Virus record (IMG/VR): IMGVR_UViG_3300030107_007304
Location: 1-24,314 of that record
DNA length: 24,314 nt
Reading direction: 5' to 3' (one strand)
DNA from: a virus
The notes below the pieces were generated by a model that saw nothing but the letters and a program-made list of their open reading frames with translations, made no database searches and was not told the DNA's origin. Position numbers and translations under genes: made by a program. This document shows positions 1 through 5,551 of the stretch, piece by piece (the first letter of the stretch is position 1; each line of letters begins with the position of its first letter).

Positions 1-84
1 GATTCAACGCATGGTCTGAATCCAGACTCGACTAACCAACGCGGGGGCTTCGGCCCCCATCCCCTCACAACAAAAGGCAAGCAA
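1..84. other. Non-coding left edge with a small hairpin
   Basis: No gene is supported here. A perfect small hairpin lies at 14-27 (GTCTG, loop AATC, CAGAC), followed by the repeated hairpin/leader module listed separately at 43-77. The stretch probably lies between the previous gene, outside the window, and the small gene at 85. The ACCA-like end near 35-39 prompted a check for a tRNA 3' end, but no T-loop or acceptor stem can be drawn. Confidence 0.4.
43..77 (+). repeat. Intergenic hairpin + Shine-Dalgarno module, copy 1
   Basis: A strong hairpin (GGGGGC 43-48, loop TTCG 49-52, GCCCCC 53-58) is followed by an A/C-rich leader ending in the Shine-Dalgarno AAAAGG just before the gene at 85. 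The same 35 bases occur identically at 288-322 before the next gene. A UUCG-capped GC stem is a very stable RNA structure. There is no T-tract after it, so it looks more like an mRNA stabiliser, processing boundary or translational insulator than an intrinsic terminator. Confidence 0.75.
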
Positions 85-282
85 ATGATCTTAACTGACA
101 CTAACGGAAAACGCTGGAAGCTCCACACTCGGCTGAGCGGCGAAAGGTATCAGATATATCCGAACCACTCACAATTGAATCTCAGCAAAGAGGGCGGCGA
201 CCGTCCGACTACTGGTCTAACAATACCCGACCACATTGCCGATGAATGGATAGCGGGCAGAGTGAGAGTCAAGGTCGATTGA
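85..282 (+). CDS. Hypothetical phage protein, 65 aa
   Basis: A small soluble protein of unknown function. The ATG at 85 follows AAAAGG with suitable spacing in the module copy at 43-77. It has no membrane segment and no cysteine cluster. Mixed basic and hydrophobic residues in the first half suggest a small mostly beta fold, but this is weak. It is followed without delay by the second copy of the hairpin/leader module and another small gene of similar size. The two genes look like successive accessory cassettes, each carrying its own leader. I do not recognise the family. Confidence 0.65.
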   Translation: MILTDTNGKRWKLHTRLSGERYQIYPNHSQLNLSKEGGDRPTTGLTIPDHIADEWIAGRVRVKVD

Positions 283-287
283 TTGGT

Positions 288-322
288 GGGGGCTTCGGCC
301 CCCATCCCCTCACAACAAAAGG
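288..322 (+). repeat. Intergenic hairpin + Shine-Dalgarno module, copy 2
   Basis: Identical over 35 bases to 43-77: stem GGGGGC/GCCCCC with a TTCG loop at 288-303, then the same leader ending in AAAAGG before the ATG at 330. An exact copy in two adjacent intergenic gaps points to recent cassette duplication or to recombination between leaders. Confidence 0.75.
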
Positions 323-329
323 AAATCGA

Positions 330-536
330 ATGAACTGGCATGAAAAAGCAGAGCGTCAACACTTTGCCGTTCTTAAAAATGGGCGGTTGTTTAGTTTAGG
401 TGAACATGATGATTCAGCAGCGGCGGAAGCGGCAGCGAATCGCAGAGGCTTAGAGTGGGTGGTTGTTATTGATGGGTCAAGAGCACTTAACTGGCGCGCA
501 AAAATCGGCTGGGTAACAGGTATTGGGGGCGACTAG
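330..536 (+). CDS. Hypothetical phage protein, 68 aa
   Basis: A small soluble protein of unknown function. The open frame extends upstream to 246, but the start at 330 is preferred because AAAAGG of the repeated leader lies just before it; the longer version would translate the hairpin module. Residues near 30-45 form an alanine/glutamate-rich helix (AAAEAAANRRG). The C-terminus runs into the terminator: the TAG stop at 534-536 lies in the loop and 3' arm of the terminator hairpin, so the gene and its terminator are fused. No family recognised. Confidence 0.65.
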   Translation: MNWHEKAERQHFAVLKNGRLFSLGEHDDSAAAEAAANRRGLEWVVVIDGSRALNWRAKIGWVTGIGGD

Positions 537-548
537 CCCCCATTTTTT
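525..548 (+). terminator. Rho-independent terminator
   Basis: The stem GGGGGC (525-530) and GCCCCC (536-541) with loop GACTA is followed by A and six T residues (543-548). It ends the two-gene cassette at 85-536 and includes the stop codon of the second gene. Confidence 0.85.
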
Positions 549-562
549 AATCGGATCCGATT
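549..562. promoter_or_regulatory. 14-bp perfect palindrome, possible operator
   Basis: AATCGGATCCGATT reads the same on both strands and lies directly after the terminator T-tract, upstream of the GP88 gene. A dyad of this size in a promoter region fits binding by a dimeric regulator, but no cognate regulator is identifiable in the window. A related 12-bp palindrome, GATCCGCGGATC, occurs at 2034-2045 at the same relative place, after a hairpin overlapping a stop codon and before the other GGCCGCAAGC cluster. Confidence 0.4.
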
Positions 563-590
563 GGCCTGGCACCGACCTGGCCGGATCAAG

Positions 591-670
591 CAGGCCGCGG
601 GCGCCCAAGGCCGCAAGCAAATATATATAGATGGCCAAAGGCCGCAAGCTTGGCGGGCCGCAAGGCGCCA
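591..670 (+). repeat. GGCCGCAAGC repeat cluster 1
   Basis: Copies or near copies of GGCCGCAAGC lie at about 592-601 (variant), 609-618, 639-648 and 655-665 (variant). An AT stretch (ATATATATAGAT, about 621-632) separates two of them. The same arrangement, repeat then ATATATAT then GAT then repeat, recurs at 2051-2094. The gap 537-754 holds no supported gene. Function unknown; iteron, regulator-binding or RNA-structure roles are all possible. Confidence 0.6.
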
Positions 671-699
671 AAAAAAATGTGCAAATGCCTAGCAAAATT

Positions 700-708
700 T
701 GTTAAAAT
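700..708 (+). promoter_or_regulatory. Possible extended -10 promoter for the GP88 operon
   Basis: TGTTAAAAT contains a TG one base before TAAAAT, an extended -10 form. No convincing -35 is found 17 bases upstream. A small stem (CCGGC 716-720 with GCCGG 730-734) lies in the presumed leader before the ATG at 755. Confidence 0.35.
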
Positions 709-754
709 CTAGCGACCGGCGAAGCAAAAGCCGGCAACAAAAGGACACAAAAGG

Positions 755-1369
755 ATGAAAGTATCAGAAGCACGCGCCGCCGTGGGCGGACTATCACAAA
801 CTAGCAAGATGCCTTGCAAGTCTTGGGGTATCAGTGCCAAGGCATGCAAGACCGGCAGCAAGCTTGCCAAAGTAGAAGGCACGGTGTGCCATGGGTGCTA
901 CGCGCTCAAGGGTGCATATGTTTGGCCGGTGGTGGAAAAAGCGCACGCCAAACGGCTGGACGCAATCTTCACCGCTGGCTGGGTCGATGCCATGGTCACA
1001 GCGATTAATGGCGACGAGTATTTCCGCTGGTTTGACAGCGGCGATATTCAAAGCGACGAACACCTAGCCAATATTGTGCGCGTAGCAATCGCGACACCAA
1101 GCACCAAGCACTGGCTACCTACAAAAGAATATCTGATGGTTGCGCGATTCATGCGCAAGCACGGAAGATTCCCAAAGAATTTGATCGTGCGCGTATCGTC
1201 GCCCAATATTGACCAAACACCGATAAAGCACTACCAGCACACAAGCACTGTCCACACTGGCAAGCCATTCGGGCGCGAGTGCATCGCGTACAAACAAGAC
1301 AACGAGTGCAAAGATTGTCGCGCATGCTGGAATCCACGCATCAAAAACATTAGCTACAAGTACCACTAA
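755..1369 (+). CDS. GP88 family phage protein
   Basis: A 204-residue protein matching the phage Gene product 88 family as I know it. The conserved N-terminal block runs from SKMP through CKSW, ACKTGSKL and CHGCYALKGAY. Cysteines at residues 21, 31, 45 and 48, and a second set at 176, 185, 188 and 191 (ECKDCRAC), could bind zinc or an iron-sulfur cluster; this is inference, since the family's biochemical role is unknown to me. The central FDSGDIQSDEHL segment is also typical. The start follows two AAAAGG boxes, one 10 bases upstream and one abutting the ATG. It is first in an accessory operon with the genes at 1383 and 1772. Confidence 0.8.
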   Translation: MKVSEARAAVGGLSQTSKMPCKSWGISAKACKTGSKLAKVEGTVCHGCYALKGAYVWPVVEKAHAKRLDAIFTAGWVDAMVTAINGDEYFRWFDSGDIQSDEHLANIVRVAIATPSTKHWLPTKEYLMVARFMRKHGRFPKNLIVRVSSPNIDQTPIKHYQHTSTVHTGKPFGRECIAYKQDNECKDCRACWNPRIKNISYKYH

Positions 1370-1382
1370 GGAGACAAAGACA

Positions 1383-1778
1383 ATGGCTATTACTTGGAAA
1401 AACTACATAAACGCAGAAGCAATTTTTACTTTCGCAAACCATGAGCAAGAAATGGGTGAGCAAATGTTTATGCTTGACGTGACCGAGTCGGAAGACCGAG
1501 TCATTTACAACATCATTAAATCAATGTTTGACACAGACAACGAAGACGAACGCGAACTGATGAGCGATATCATCAAAGTATCATTCTGCTTTTCTGATGC
1601 TCCCTCATACCCACAAAAGAAATTGACGAAGAAGGAGGAAGAGCAACTGTGGAAGCTTCCTGTAATGAAAGCCTTTCTTGCCCGCAACGGTAAGTACTAC
1701 TTCGACGAGGAGCAACGCGACGAGGTAGAGTCATCCATCAAGGAGTTGCTGGACTGCTGGAGAGAAGAGATATGCTAA
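1383..1778 (+). CDS. Hypothetical acidic protein, 131 aa
   Basis: An acidic soluble protein of unknown function. The ATG at 1383 follows AAGGAGAC with good spacing, 13 bases after the GP88 stop, so the two are co-transcribed. Residues 40-65 are strongly acidic and near residue 80 there is a lysine-rich patch (KKLTKKEEE). No signal peptide, membrane segment or cysteine cluster is visible. The stop overlaps the start of the next gene, implying translational coupling. Small acidic proteins in phage early regions sometimes inhibit host enzymes, but nothing here shows that. Confidence 0.7.
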   Translation: MAITWKNYINAEAIFTFANHEQEMGEQMFMLDVTESEDRVIYNIIKSMFDTDNEDERELMSDIIKVSFCFSDAPSYPQKKLTKKEEEQLWKLPVMKAFLARNGKYYFDEEQRDEVESSIKELLDCWREEIC

Positions 1779-2005
1779 AGACTTACATAGTCACGGTGGA
1801 CATCAAGGAGAGCCACACATACGAAGTCAAAGCCAGCAGCAAAAGCGAAGCATACGAAAAAATCGCTTGGGCAGAATTGTACGAACCAAGCGAACCAGTG
1901 AGCTCTGATACCGGCGAGCCGCTGCCTGGCGTCGAGTACGGCGATTGCGAAGTCTACGAAAAATCAGTCTCGGACTACATTCAAGAAGTGGAGGCGGGGG
2001 AGTAG
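1772..2005 (+). CDS. Hypothetical protein, 77 aa
   Basis: A short protein overlapping the previous gene by 7 bases. The N-terminus (MLKTYIVTVDIKESHTYEVKA) reads as two beta strands, followed by a helix with SKSEAYEKI, a pattern of small phage beta-beta-alpha proteins with no assigned function. The TAG stop at 2003-2005 lies inside a GGGGG/CCCCC hairpin (1996-2011), as the stop at 536 lies in its terminator. Function unknown. Confidence 0.65.
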   Translation: MLKTYIVTVDIKESHTYEVKASSKSEAYEKIAWAELYEPSEPVSSDTGEPLPGVEYGDCEVYEKSVSDYIQEVEAGE

Positions 2006-2011
2006 TCCCCC
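1996..2011 (+). other. GC hairpin overlapping a stop codon
   Basis: GGGGG (1996-2000), loop AGTAGT, CCCCC (2007-2011) encloses the stop of the 77-residue gene. No T-tract follows, so intrinsic termination is doubtful. It may stop 3' exonucleases or act with a factor. The 12-bp palindrome GATCCGCGGATC follows at 2034-2045. Confidence 0.5.
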
Positions 2012-2050
2012 GGTCCTCCGGGCCCGCCGCCGTGATCCGCGGATCGGCTC

Positions 2051-2179
2051 AGGCCGCAAGCCGCAAGCATATATATTCGATCAAGGCCGCAAGCCCGCAA
2101 GCATGCGTAAAAAATCTTAGAAGGCCGCAAGCTCTCAGGCGCAAGCACGGCCCCGTACAAGGCCGCAAGGCCGCAAGCC
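2051..2179 (+). repeat. GGCCGCAAGC repeat cluster 2
   Basis: Around eight copies of GGCCGCAAGC or its core CCGCAAGC are seen near 2051-2061, 2061-2068, 2083-2094, 2094-2102, 2121-2132, 2137-2146 (variant GGCGCAAGC), 2159-2170 and 2168-2179. An ATATATAT element and GATC sit between copies as in cluster 1. Spacing is irregular. No gene is supported across 2006-2374: the open frame crossing it on the plus strand has repeat-driven composition and no ribosome binding site. Confidence 0.65.
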
Positions 2180-2234
2180 TGCTTCAACCCCTAGGCGGGC
2201 GGGAAAACGCCTCAAATCAAACGCTAGACCCCTT

Positions 2235-2266
2235 GTGGGAGGGGGCGGGAGCGACTCCACCCCCAC
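2235..2266 (+). terminator. Possible weak terminator or GC hairpin
   Basis: GTGGG (2235-2239) can pair with CCCAC (2262-2266) around a G-rich loop that can pair further with the C-rich arm. Only a distant T-run (about 2288-2292) follows. The position, after the operon and before the promoter at 2314, suits a terminator, but the match to the standard form is poor. Confidence 0.3.
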
Positions 2267-2313
2267 AAATCCCCACAATTTGGATACTTTTTGTCGGCAC
2301 TCATAATTTTCTA

Positions 2314-2341
2314 TTGACATAGAACACCAAAGCATTAATAT
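2314..2341 (+). promoter_or_regulatory. Sigma70-type promoter
   Basis: TTGACA (2314-2319), a 16-base spacer and TAATAT (2336-2341) lie 34 bases before the ATG at 2375. This is the best housekeeping-type promoter in the window and should drive the operon 2375-4196, using host RNA polymerase. Confidence 0.75.
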
Positions 2342-2374
2342 CGAACGCGCATAGCAAACAAAAGGAGTAAGCAA

Positions 2375-2542
2375 ATGCAACTTAAAGAATGGCCAGCACC
2401 CTCAGAAAACTCACTGACTCAAGCGGTGAGAGAAATGATTACCCACGAGATCGACATCATTCACGAGAGTGATTGGTGGAAAGAGATGATTGATGAAGCC
2501 GTAGATCGCAGGCTCGCTGAACGCGAACAGGAGGCTAAGTAA
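2375..2542 (+). CDS. Hypothetical protein, 55 aa
   Basis: A short gene that length cut-offs would miss. The ATG at 2375 follows AAAAGGAG with 8-base spacing and lies just downstream of the promoter at 2314. The product is acidic and helical, with a tryptophan-rich segment (ESDWWKEMIDEAVDRRL) in the C-terminal half. Its stop is two bases before the next start, so the pair is coupled. First gene of the operon, function unknown. Confidence 0.65.
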   Translation: MQLKEWPAPSENSLTQAVREMITHEIDIIHESDWWKEMIDEAVDRRLAEREQEAK

Positions 2543-2544
2543 TC

Positions 2545-3174
2545 ATGGCACCACGCAACAAGAAACCATTCCAGCCCAAAGATCTTGACCCCACGCTTGC
2601 GGCGATGGAGCCGCGCTCTGCAATGGAACTCAAGAACCTTAGCCTCAACACAAGCATCTCTGAGGAGACACACTGCTTCAGAGCATCTGTCTACATCAAC
2701 GGCAAGCGCATGTTCACTGCCTCTAACGGTGGCAAAGGTGGCCCAAACTTTTACTCGCCATCTGATTTCGGTAAAGGCAAAGAAGCGTTTGAAGAAGCCA
2801 TGGCAATCGCCCGTGAAGAAGCCAAGCAATATACGCTCAAGAAGATTGAGCTAGGCGAGGACCTGCAGTGGGCGATAGATGCATTCGGTGATGGCAAGAG
2901 TGACGAACTAATCGATTGGCTGATCACGGATCTGATCAACGAACAACTGACGCTCAAAGAAATGCGCAAGACGTTGAAGAAAAAGATCACTATCTACGAC
3001 CCAAAGAAAAAACAAATGTTTAGCCTTGGAAAAGACAACCCCACCAATGGAAACATAGATAAGTACAAAGATCACTTCGCCACAAAAAGCGACGAAAAGA
3101 ATGCCAAAGACTGGGTATGGCTCAACACGATCCCAGAGGCGGAAGCCTACAAGTATTGGAGGACTGCATCATGA
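2545..3174 (+). CDS. Hypothetical protein, 209 aa
   Basis: A soluble, charged protein of unknown function. The start follows CAGGAGGC, 9 bases upstream, inside the previous gene. The N-terminus is basic and proline-containing (residues 1-15). Residues 45-75 carry a glycine-rich beta-type segment (NGGKGGPNFYSP), then a long charged helix (about residues 80-100). Residues 145-165 contain a lysine-rich stretch (KKKITIYDPKKK) that could contact nucleic acid. It ends in an ATGA overlap with the next gene. Confidence 0.7.
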   Translation: MAPRNKKPFQPKDLDPTLAAMEPRSAMELKNLSLNTSISEETHCFRASVYINGKRMFTASNGGKGGPNFYSPSDFGKGKEAFEEAMAIAREEAKQYTLKKIELGEDLQWAIDAFGDGKSDELIDWLITDLINEQLTLKEMRKTLKKKITIYDPKKKQMFSLGKDNPTNGNIDKYKDHFATKSDEKNAKDWVWLNTIPEAEAYKYWRTAS

Positions 3175-3668
3175 GTTCAATCGACGGCAAGATTTCCTGT
3201 GACCGCTGTGGTGAGTACAACCATGAGCGAAGCATGGTGTTTCACGGCACCACCGCGATGTGCATTGGATGCGATGATGAGGTCGAAGAGTTGGAAGAGA
3301 TGTGTTGGTTTGGTGGTTTGTGCATTGGCGATGATGAGATCGAAGAGTTGGATTCATCCGAAGACATCTTCTTCCCCTGCGACGAGTGCGGCACGATGAC
3401 TGCTGAACACATGCTTGCAAAAGTTCCAACCAACGCAGGCACGCTCAACTGCTGCCCGATGTGCTACAGCGAATGCTACGAAGACCCTCGTGGTGTTTCG
3501 ACTGAGTACACCATCAACTACCTTGAAGTAATCAAGCACGAAGTGAGGGTCACGGCCATGAGCCGTGCCCAAGCGGAGCGCATCACATTGTCTGGGAACA
3601 AGGCGTTTGCCTTGCGTAAAACCCGACTGCCTCAGACTATTGGCAAATCAATAGTTAAGGAAACTTAA
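3171..3668 (+). CDS. Zinc-finger protein with two CxxC pairs per half
   Basis: A 165-residue protein. The ATG at 3171 is chosen because TTGGAGG lies 8 bases upstream and the ATGA overlap couples it to the previous gene; the upstream extension to 3117 lacks a site. Cysteines 10 and 13 pair with 31 and 34, and 70 and 73 with 95 and 98, making two probable zinc ribbons. Between them is an acidic duplication (CIGCDDEVEELEE, then CIGDDEIEELDS). The C-terminal 50 residues look like a beta-strand domain (TEYTINYLEVIKHEVRVTA). The family is not recognised; nucleic acid or protein binding is likely. Confidence 0.7.
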   Translation: MSSIDGKISCDRCGEYNHERSMVFHGTTAMCIGCDDEVEELEEMCWFGGLCIGDDEIEELDSSEDIFFPCDECGTMTAEHMLAKVPTNAGTLNCCPMCYSECYEDPRGVSTEYTINYLEVIKHEVRVTAMSRAQAERITLSGNKAFALRKTRLPQTIGKSIVKET

Positions 3669-3669
3669 G

Positions 3670-3864
3670 ATGTTAAATCTTAGAATTCGTTTTGTGGACA
3701 GCAGGGAAGATTTAATTGTTCCGTGCCCAATTAATTACATGATCAGCGGCAACTACTGGGTTTTGTTTAAGTATCTATCTGAGTTGTTACGCACCAGATG
3801 CATCCATGAGGATGAGGTTCTAGAAGTGAATACGACTGAGCTTCCGCTCACTGAGGTCGCATAG
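3670..3864 (+). CDS. Hypothetical protein, 64 aa
   Basis: A short soluble protein that starts one base after the previous stop, with AAGGAAACTTAAG upstream as ribosome binding site. It begins with a predicted beta strand (LNLRIRFVDS) and has a central helix (VLFKYLSELLRTR). No motif recognised. It belongs to the 2375-4196 operon. Confidence 0.6.
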   Translation: MLNLRIRFVDSREDLIVPCPINYMISGNYWVLFKYLSELLRTRCIHEDEVLEVNTTELPLTEVA

Positions 3865-3866
3865 CC

Positions 3867-4196
3867 ATGGACGATCTTATCTCATCAACAGACCCCTACG
3901 AAAAAGAAACCCGTGGTGGCATGAGAGACAACTCATCCACCATGCATCAATACAAAGTTGAGCGTGAGTTCACATGCTTGTGGTGTGATGTGAAGTTCAA
4001 AAGCACGCAGGCATCAGCCAAGTACTGCTGTCAGGCGCATAGAAGCAAAGCCTTTCGAGCAGTGAGGAGAATTGATAAGCCAAAGCGGATCACCCAGTTG
4101 AGGCGTAGAGGCAAGGGTTTTAGGCCACCGATTGCGTTGGTTCGTTACCATGCGTCCTCTTCACCACCATCGGATGGCTCTTCGTCCGATTCGTAA
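3867..4196 (+). CDS. Small zinc-finger protein (CxxC, CCxxH)
   Basis: A 109-residue protein with one probable treble-clef or MYM-like zinc finger: C37, C40, C54 or C55, and H58, then the basic helix HRSKAFRAVRRIDKPKR. Such fingers occur in small phage DNA-binding proteins. The start at 3867 has GAGGT about 10 bases upstream; an internal ATG at 3921 is possible. The C-terminus is serine-rich and its last 52 bases overlap the 3' end of the terminase gene on the other strand, a tail-to-tail arrangement. It is the last gene of the plus-strand accessory region. Confidence 0.65.
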   Translation: MDDLISSTDPYEKETRGGMRDNSSTMHQYKVEREFTCLWCDVKFKSTQASAKYCCQAHRSKAFRAVRRIDKPKRITQLRRRGKGFRPPIALVRYHASSSPPSDGSSSDS

Positions 4197-4843
4197 TCAT
4201 CCTCTTCACCTAAATCATCCTCACTTGAATCTTCATCCTCACCATCAAGGAGCCCCGCTGCGGGCTCCTCATCTTCCGTCACATAATCCTCCTGCTCCTC
4301 AAACTCCGCCTCCTCAACATCCATCACGCTGTCATCTACCACTGCAGCGCGCAAGCCAGGGATCAACTGGTTCTTATCGAGCAGAGCATTCAGCCTGGCC
4401 TCAACTTCTGATCGATCCATCTGATCGATTCGCCCGTGCTTGATCTCTTTCTTCTCAACCATCAAGCCCGCAAGTTTTGCTCTGCCCAACTCTGCTGTGA
4501 CGGCTGCACCATACGAGCCATCCTCAACTGCACGGTCTCTGATCATCTGCAAGTCACGCGCAACCTTCTCAAACGTGATCTCATACTTCTTCTGCTGCGC
4601 CTCTTGGAGCTCACGAATCTTCATCTGCAAGTTCATGTATCTGGGATCATGCAAAAGCACATACGCAATTTGCCGTGGGTTTGAGTAGCCTGCTCGATGC
4701 GCAGCTTCGGTGTTAGTCAGATCGTGATACACATAGTGCTGAATAAACGCCTGCTGCTTCTTTGTGAACGGCTTTTCTTTGTGCCTCTCAGGCAGACTTC
4801 GCTTTGGGTTATTCAACATATCCACCGCTTGATTCTTGGCCAT
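4145..4843 (-). CDS. terS: Terminase small subunit
   Basis: A 232-residue DNA-packaging protein. Residues 26-56 (FTKKQQAFIQHYV, then NTEAAHRAGYSNP) match the N-terminal helix-turn-helix of the Terminase_2 small subunit family, which recognises phage DNA and feeds it to the large subunit. Residues 70-165 are helical, as expected for the oligomerisation core. The last 60 residues are extremely acidic (runs such as EDEDSSEDDLGEEDD), longer than usual. AAGGGA lies 8 bases before the ATG. No large subunit is in the window; the gene is last on its strand, so terL must lie elsewhere. A stable hairpin at 4248-4269 lies inside the acidic-tail coding region. Confidence 0.85.
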   Translation of the reverse strand: MAKNQAVDMLNNPKRSLPERHKEKPFTKKQQAFIQHYVYHDLTNTEAAHRAGYSNPRQIAYVLLHDPRYMNLQMKIRELQEAQQKKYEITFEKVARDLQMIRDRAVEDGSYGAAVTAELGRAKLAGLMVEKKEIKHGRIDQMDRSEVEARLNALLDKNQLIPGLRAAVVDDSVMDVEEAEFEEQEDYVTEDEEPAAGLLDGEDEDSSEDDLGEEDDYESDEEPSDGGEEDAW

Positions 4844-4910
4844 ACAAAATCCCTTCTATGCGCCCTTGTTTCTCATCCTACAAAAAATTTTTTTTCTTTT
4901 CTTCCTCTCT

Positions 4911-4978
4911 CTCTAAAGGGGGAGAAAGGGGGTGTCCCGTAGGGGAGATATTTCATATATCTCTCCCCCTCTTTAGAG
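4911..4978. repeat. Imperfect long inverted repeat
   Basis: CTCTAAAGGGGGAGA (4911-4925) and TCTCCCCCTCTTTAGAG (4962-4978) are complementary apart from one CT insertion. A second nested pair (GGGGAGATAT 4942-4951 against ATATCTCTCCCC) lies between them. The two arms can compete, so two alternative folds are possible upstream of terS. Confidence 0.55.
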
Positions 4979-5111
4979 GTGCCCCTATGCCCCTATGCCC
5001 CTACCCTTATAAATCAATGACTTAGACACCCGTAGGGGCAAGGGGCACGCAGGGGCACGTTGCCCCTATGCCCCTACTTGCCCCTACTATATAAATCAAC
5101 AACTTACAGAC

Positions 5112-5120
5112 TTATCCACA
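5112..5120 (+). promoter_or_regulatory. Consensus DnaA box
   Basis: TTATCCACA is an exact match to the bacterial DnaA-binding consensus. It sits next to a TAGGGGC unit in the repeat-rich gap. A single 9-mer can arise by chance, so its value rests on the neighbouring repeats. Confidence 0.45.
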
Positions 5121-5201
5121 GGGGTAGGGGCAAAATGAAAAACACCCTTTGCCCCTACGCTTTTTGGGTAAACCGGCTGTTCCGCGAACCTCGAAACTAC
5201 T

Positions 5202-5414
5202 TTAACTTTCACTTGTAAGTTCATTCCTATGACTCTCAACCGACTCTTTTTCTCGCTCATGACTCGCCCTATAATCTGTAATCAACAAGGCGTCCCGGCC
5301 ACACTTTCTGCACCCTTTTCTGGGGTACTCAGCTAGGTAGTATTGTGCCCCGCAGACAAGGCATTCGATGTGCCATTCATATACATGCAATCCGTTTGTT
5401 TCTTTATCTTTCAT
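5202..5414 (-). CDS. Zinc-ribbon protein, 70 aa
   Basis: A small protein with C18 and C21 (ECLVCGAQYY) and C35 and C38 (GCRKCGRDALL), a classical zinc ribbon, then a charged C-terminal tail rich in glutamate and serine. The frame allows GTG at 5417 followed at once by ATG at 5414; ATG is preferred, though no strong Shine-Dalgarno is visible. It follows the PP-loop gene on the same strand. Nucleic acid or protein binding is likely; no specific role can be assigned. Confidence 0.6.
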   Translation of the reverse strand: MKDKETNGLHVYEWHIECLVCGAQYYLAEYPRKGCRKCGRDALLITDYRASHEREKESVESHRNELTSES

Positions 5415-5491
5415 CACGCTATTCGATGCTTTACTTTATCAATTCTGTGCCGTATCTTCCGCCTAACACGATGTCTCCTTAACAGAGTGTT

Positions 5492-5540
5492 AGCCCCGCT
5501 TGGCGTCTTTATCCTTTTGTTCGTCTTGCGGGGCTTTTTT
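5492..5540 (+). terminator. Intrinsic terminator facing against the flanking genes
   Basis: AGCCCCGC (5492-5499) pairs with GCGGGGCT (5528-5535) across a 28-base loop, with a T-run through 5540. It would work on the plus strand, yet both neighbouring genes are on the minus strand. The non-gene gap 5418-5551 otherwise holds nothing clear. Confidence 0.6.
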
Positions 5541-5551
5541 ATGCCTGCTCG

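Larger units (their letters stand above)
4844..5201. other. Repeat-rich non-coding gap, candidate replication origin or control region
   Basis: No gene is supported. It contains at least nine GCCCCTA or TAGGGGC units in both orientations between about 4980 and 5160. Two related blocks (ATAAATCAATGACTTA near 5009 and ATAAATCAACAACTTA near 5091) each follow such units. A perfect DnaA box, TTATCCACA, lies at 5112-5120. A poly-A/poly-T and pyrimidine tract lies at 4881-4914, and an inverted repeat at 4911-4978. DnaA box, direct repeats and an AT-rich tract together resemble an origin. On the minus strand it is also the upstream region of terS. Confidence 0.5.

Noticed and set aside
1-60. 3' end of a tRNA
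   Set aside because: A hairpin and ACCA-like bases are present, but the loop is 4 bases and there is no TTCNANNC T-loop.
1945-2322. Plus-strand 125-codon open frame across the repeat cluster
   Set aside because: It overlaps the end of the 77-residue gene, its composition follows the GGCCGCAAGC repeats and it has no binding site.
4248-4269. Strong hairpin as terminator for the 2375-4196 operon
   Set aside because: The 8-bp stem is real, but it lies inside the terminase coding sequence and no T-tract follows; kept only as a remark.
5442-5480. 12-codon minus-strand frame with AAGGAG and a GTG start
   Set aside because: Good spacing, but the peptide is too short to call; it may be a leader for the zinc-ribbon gene or chance.
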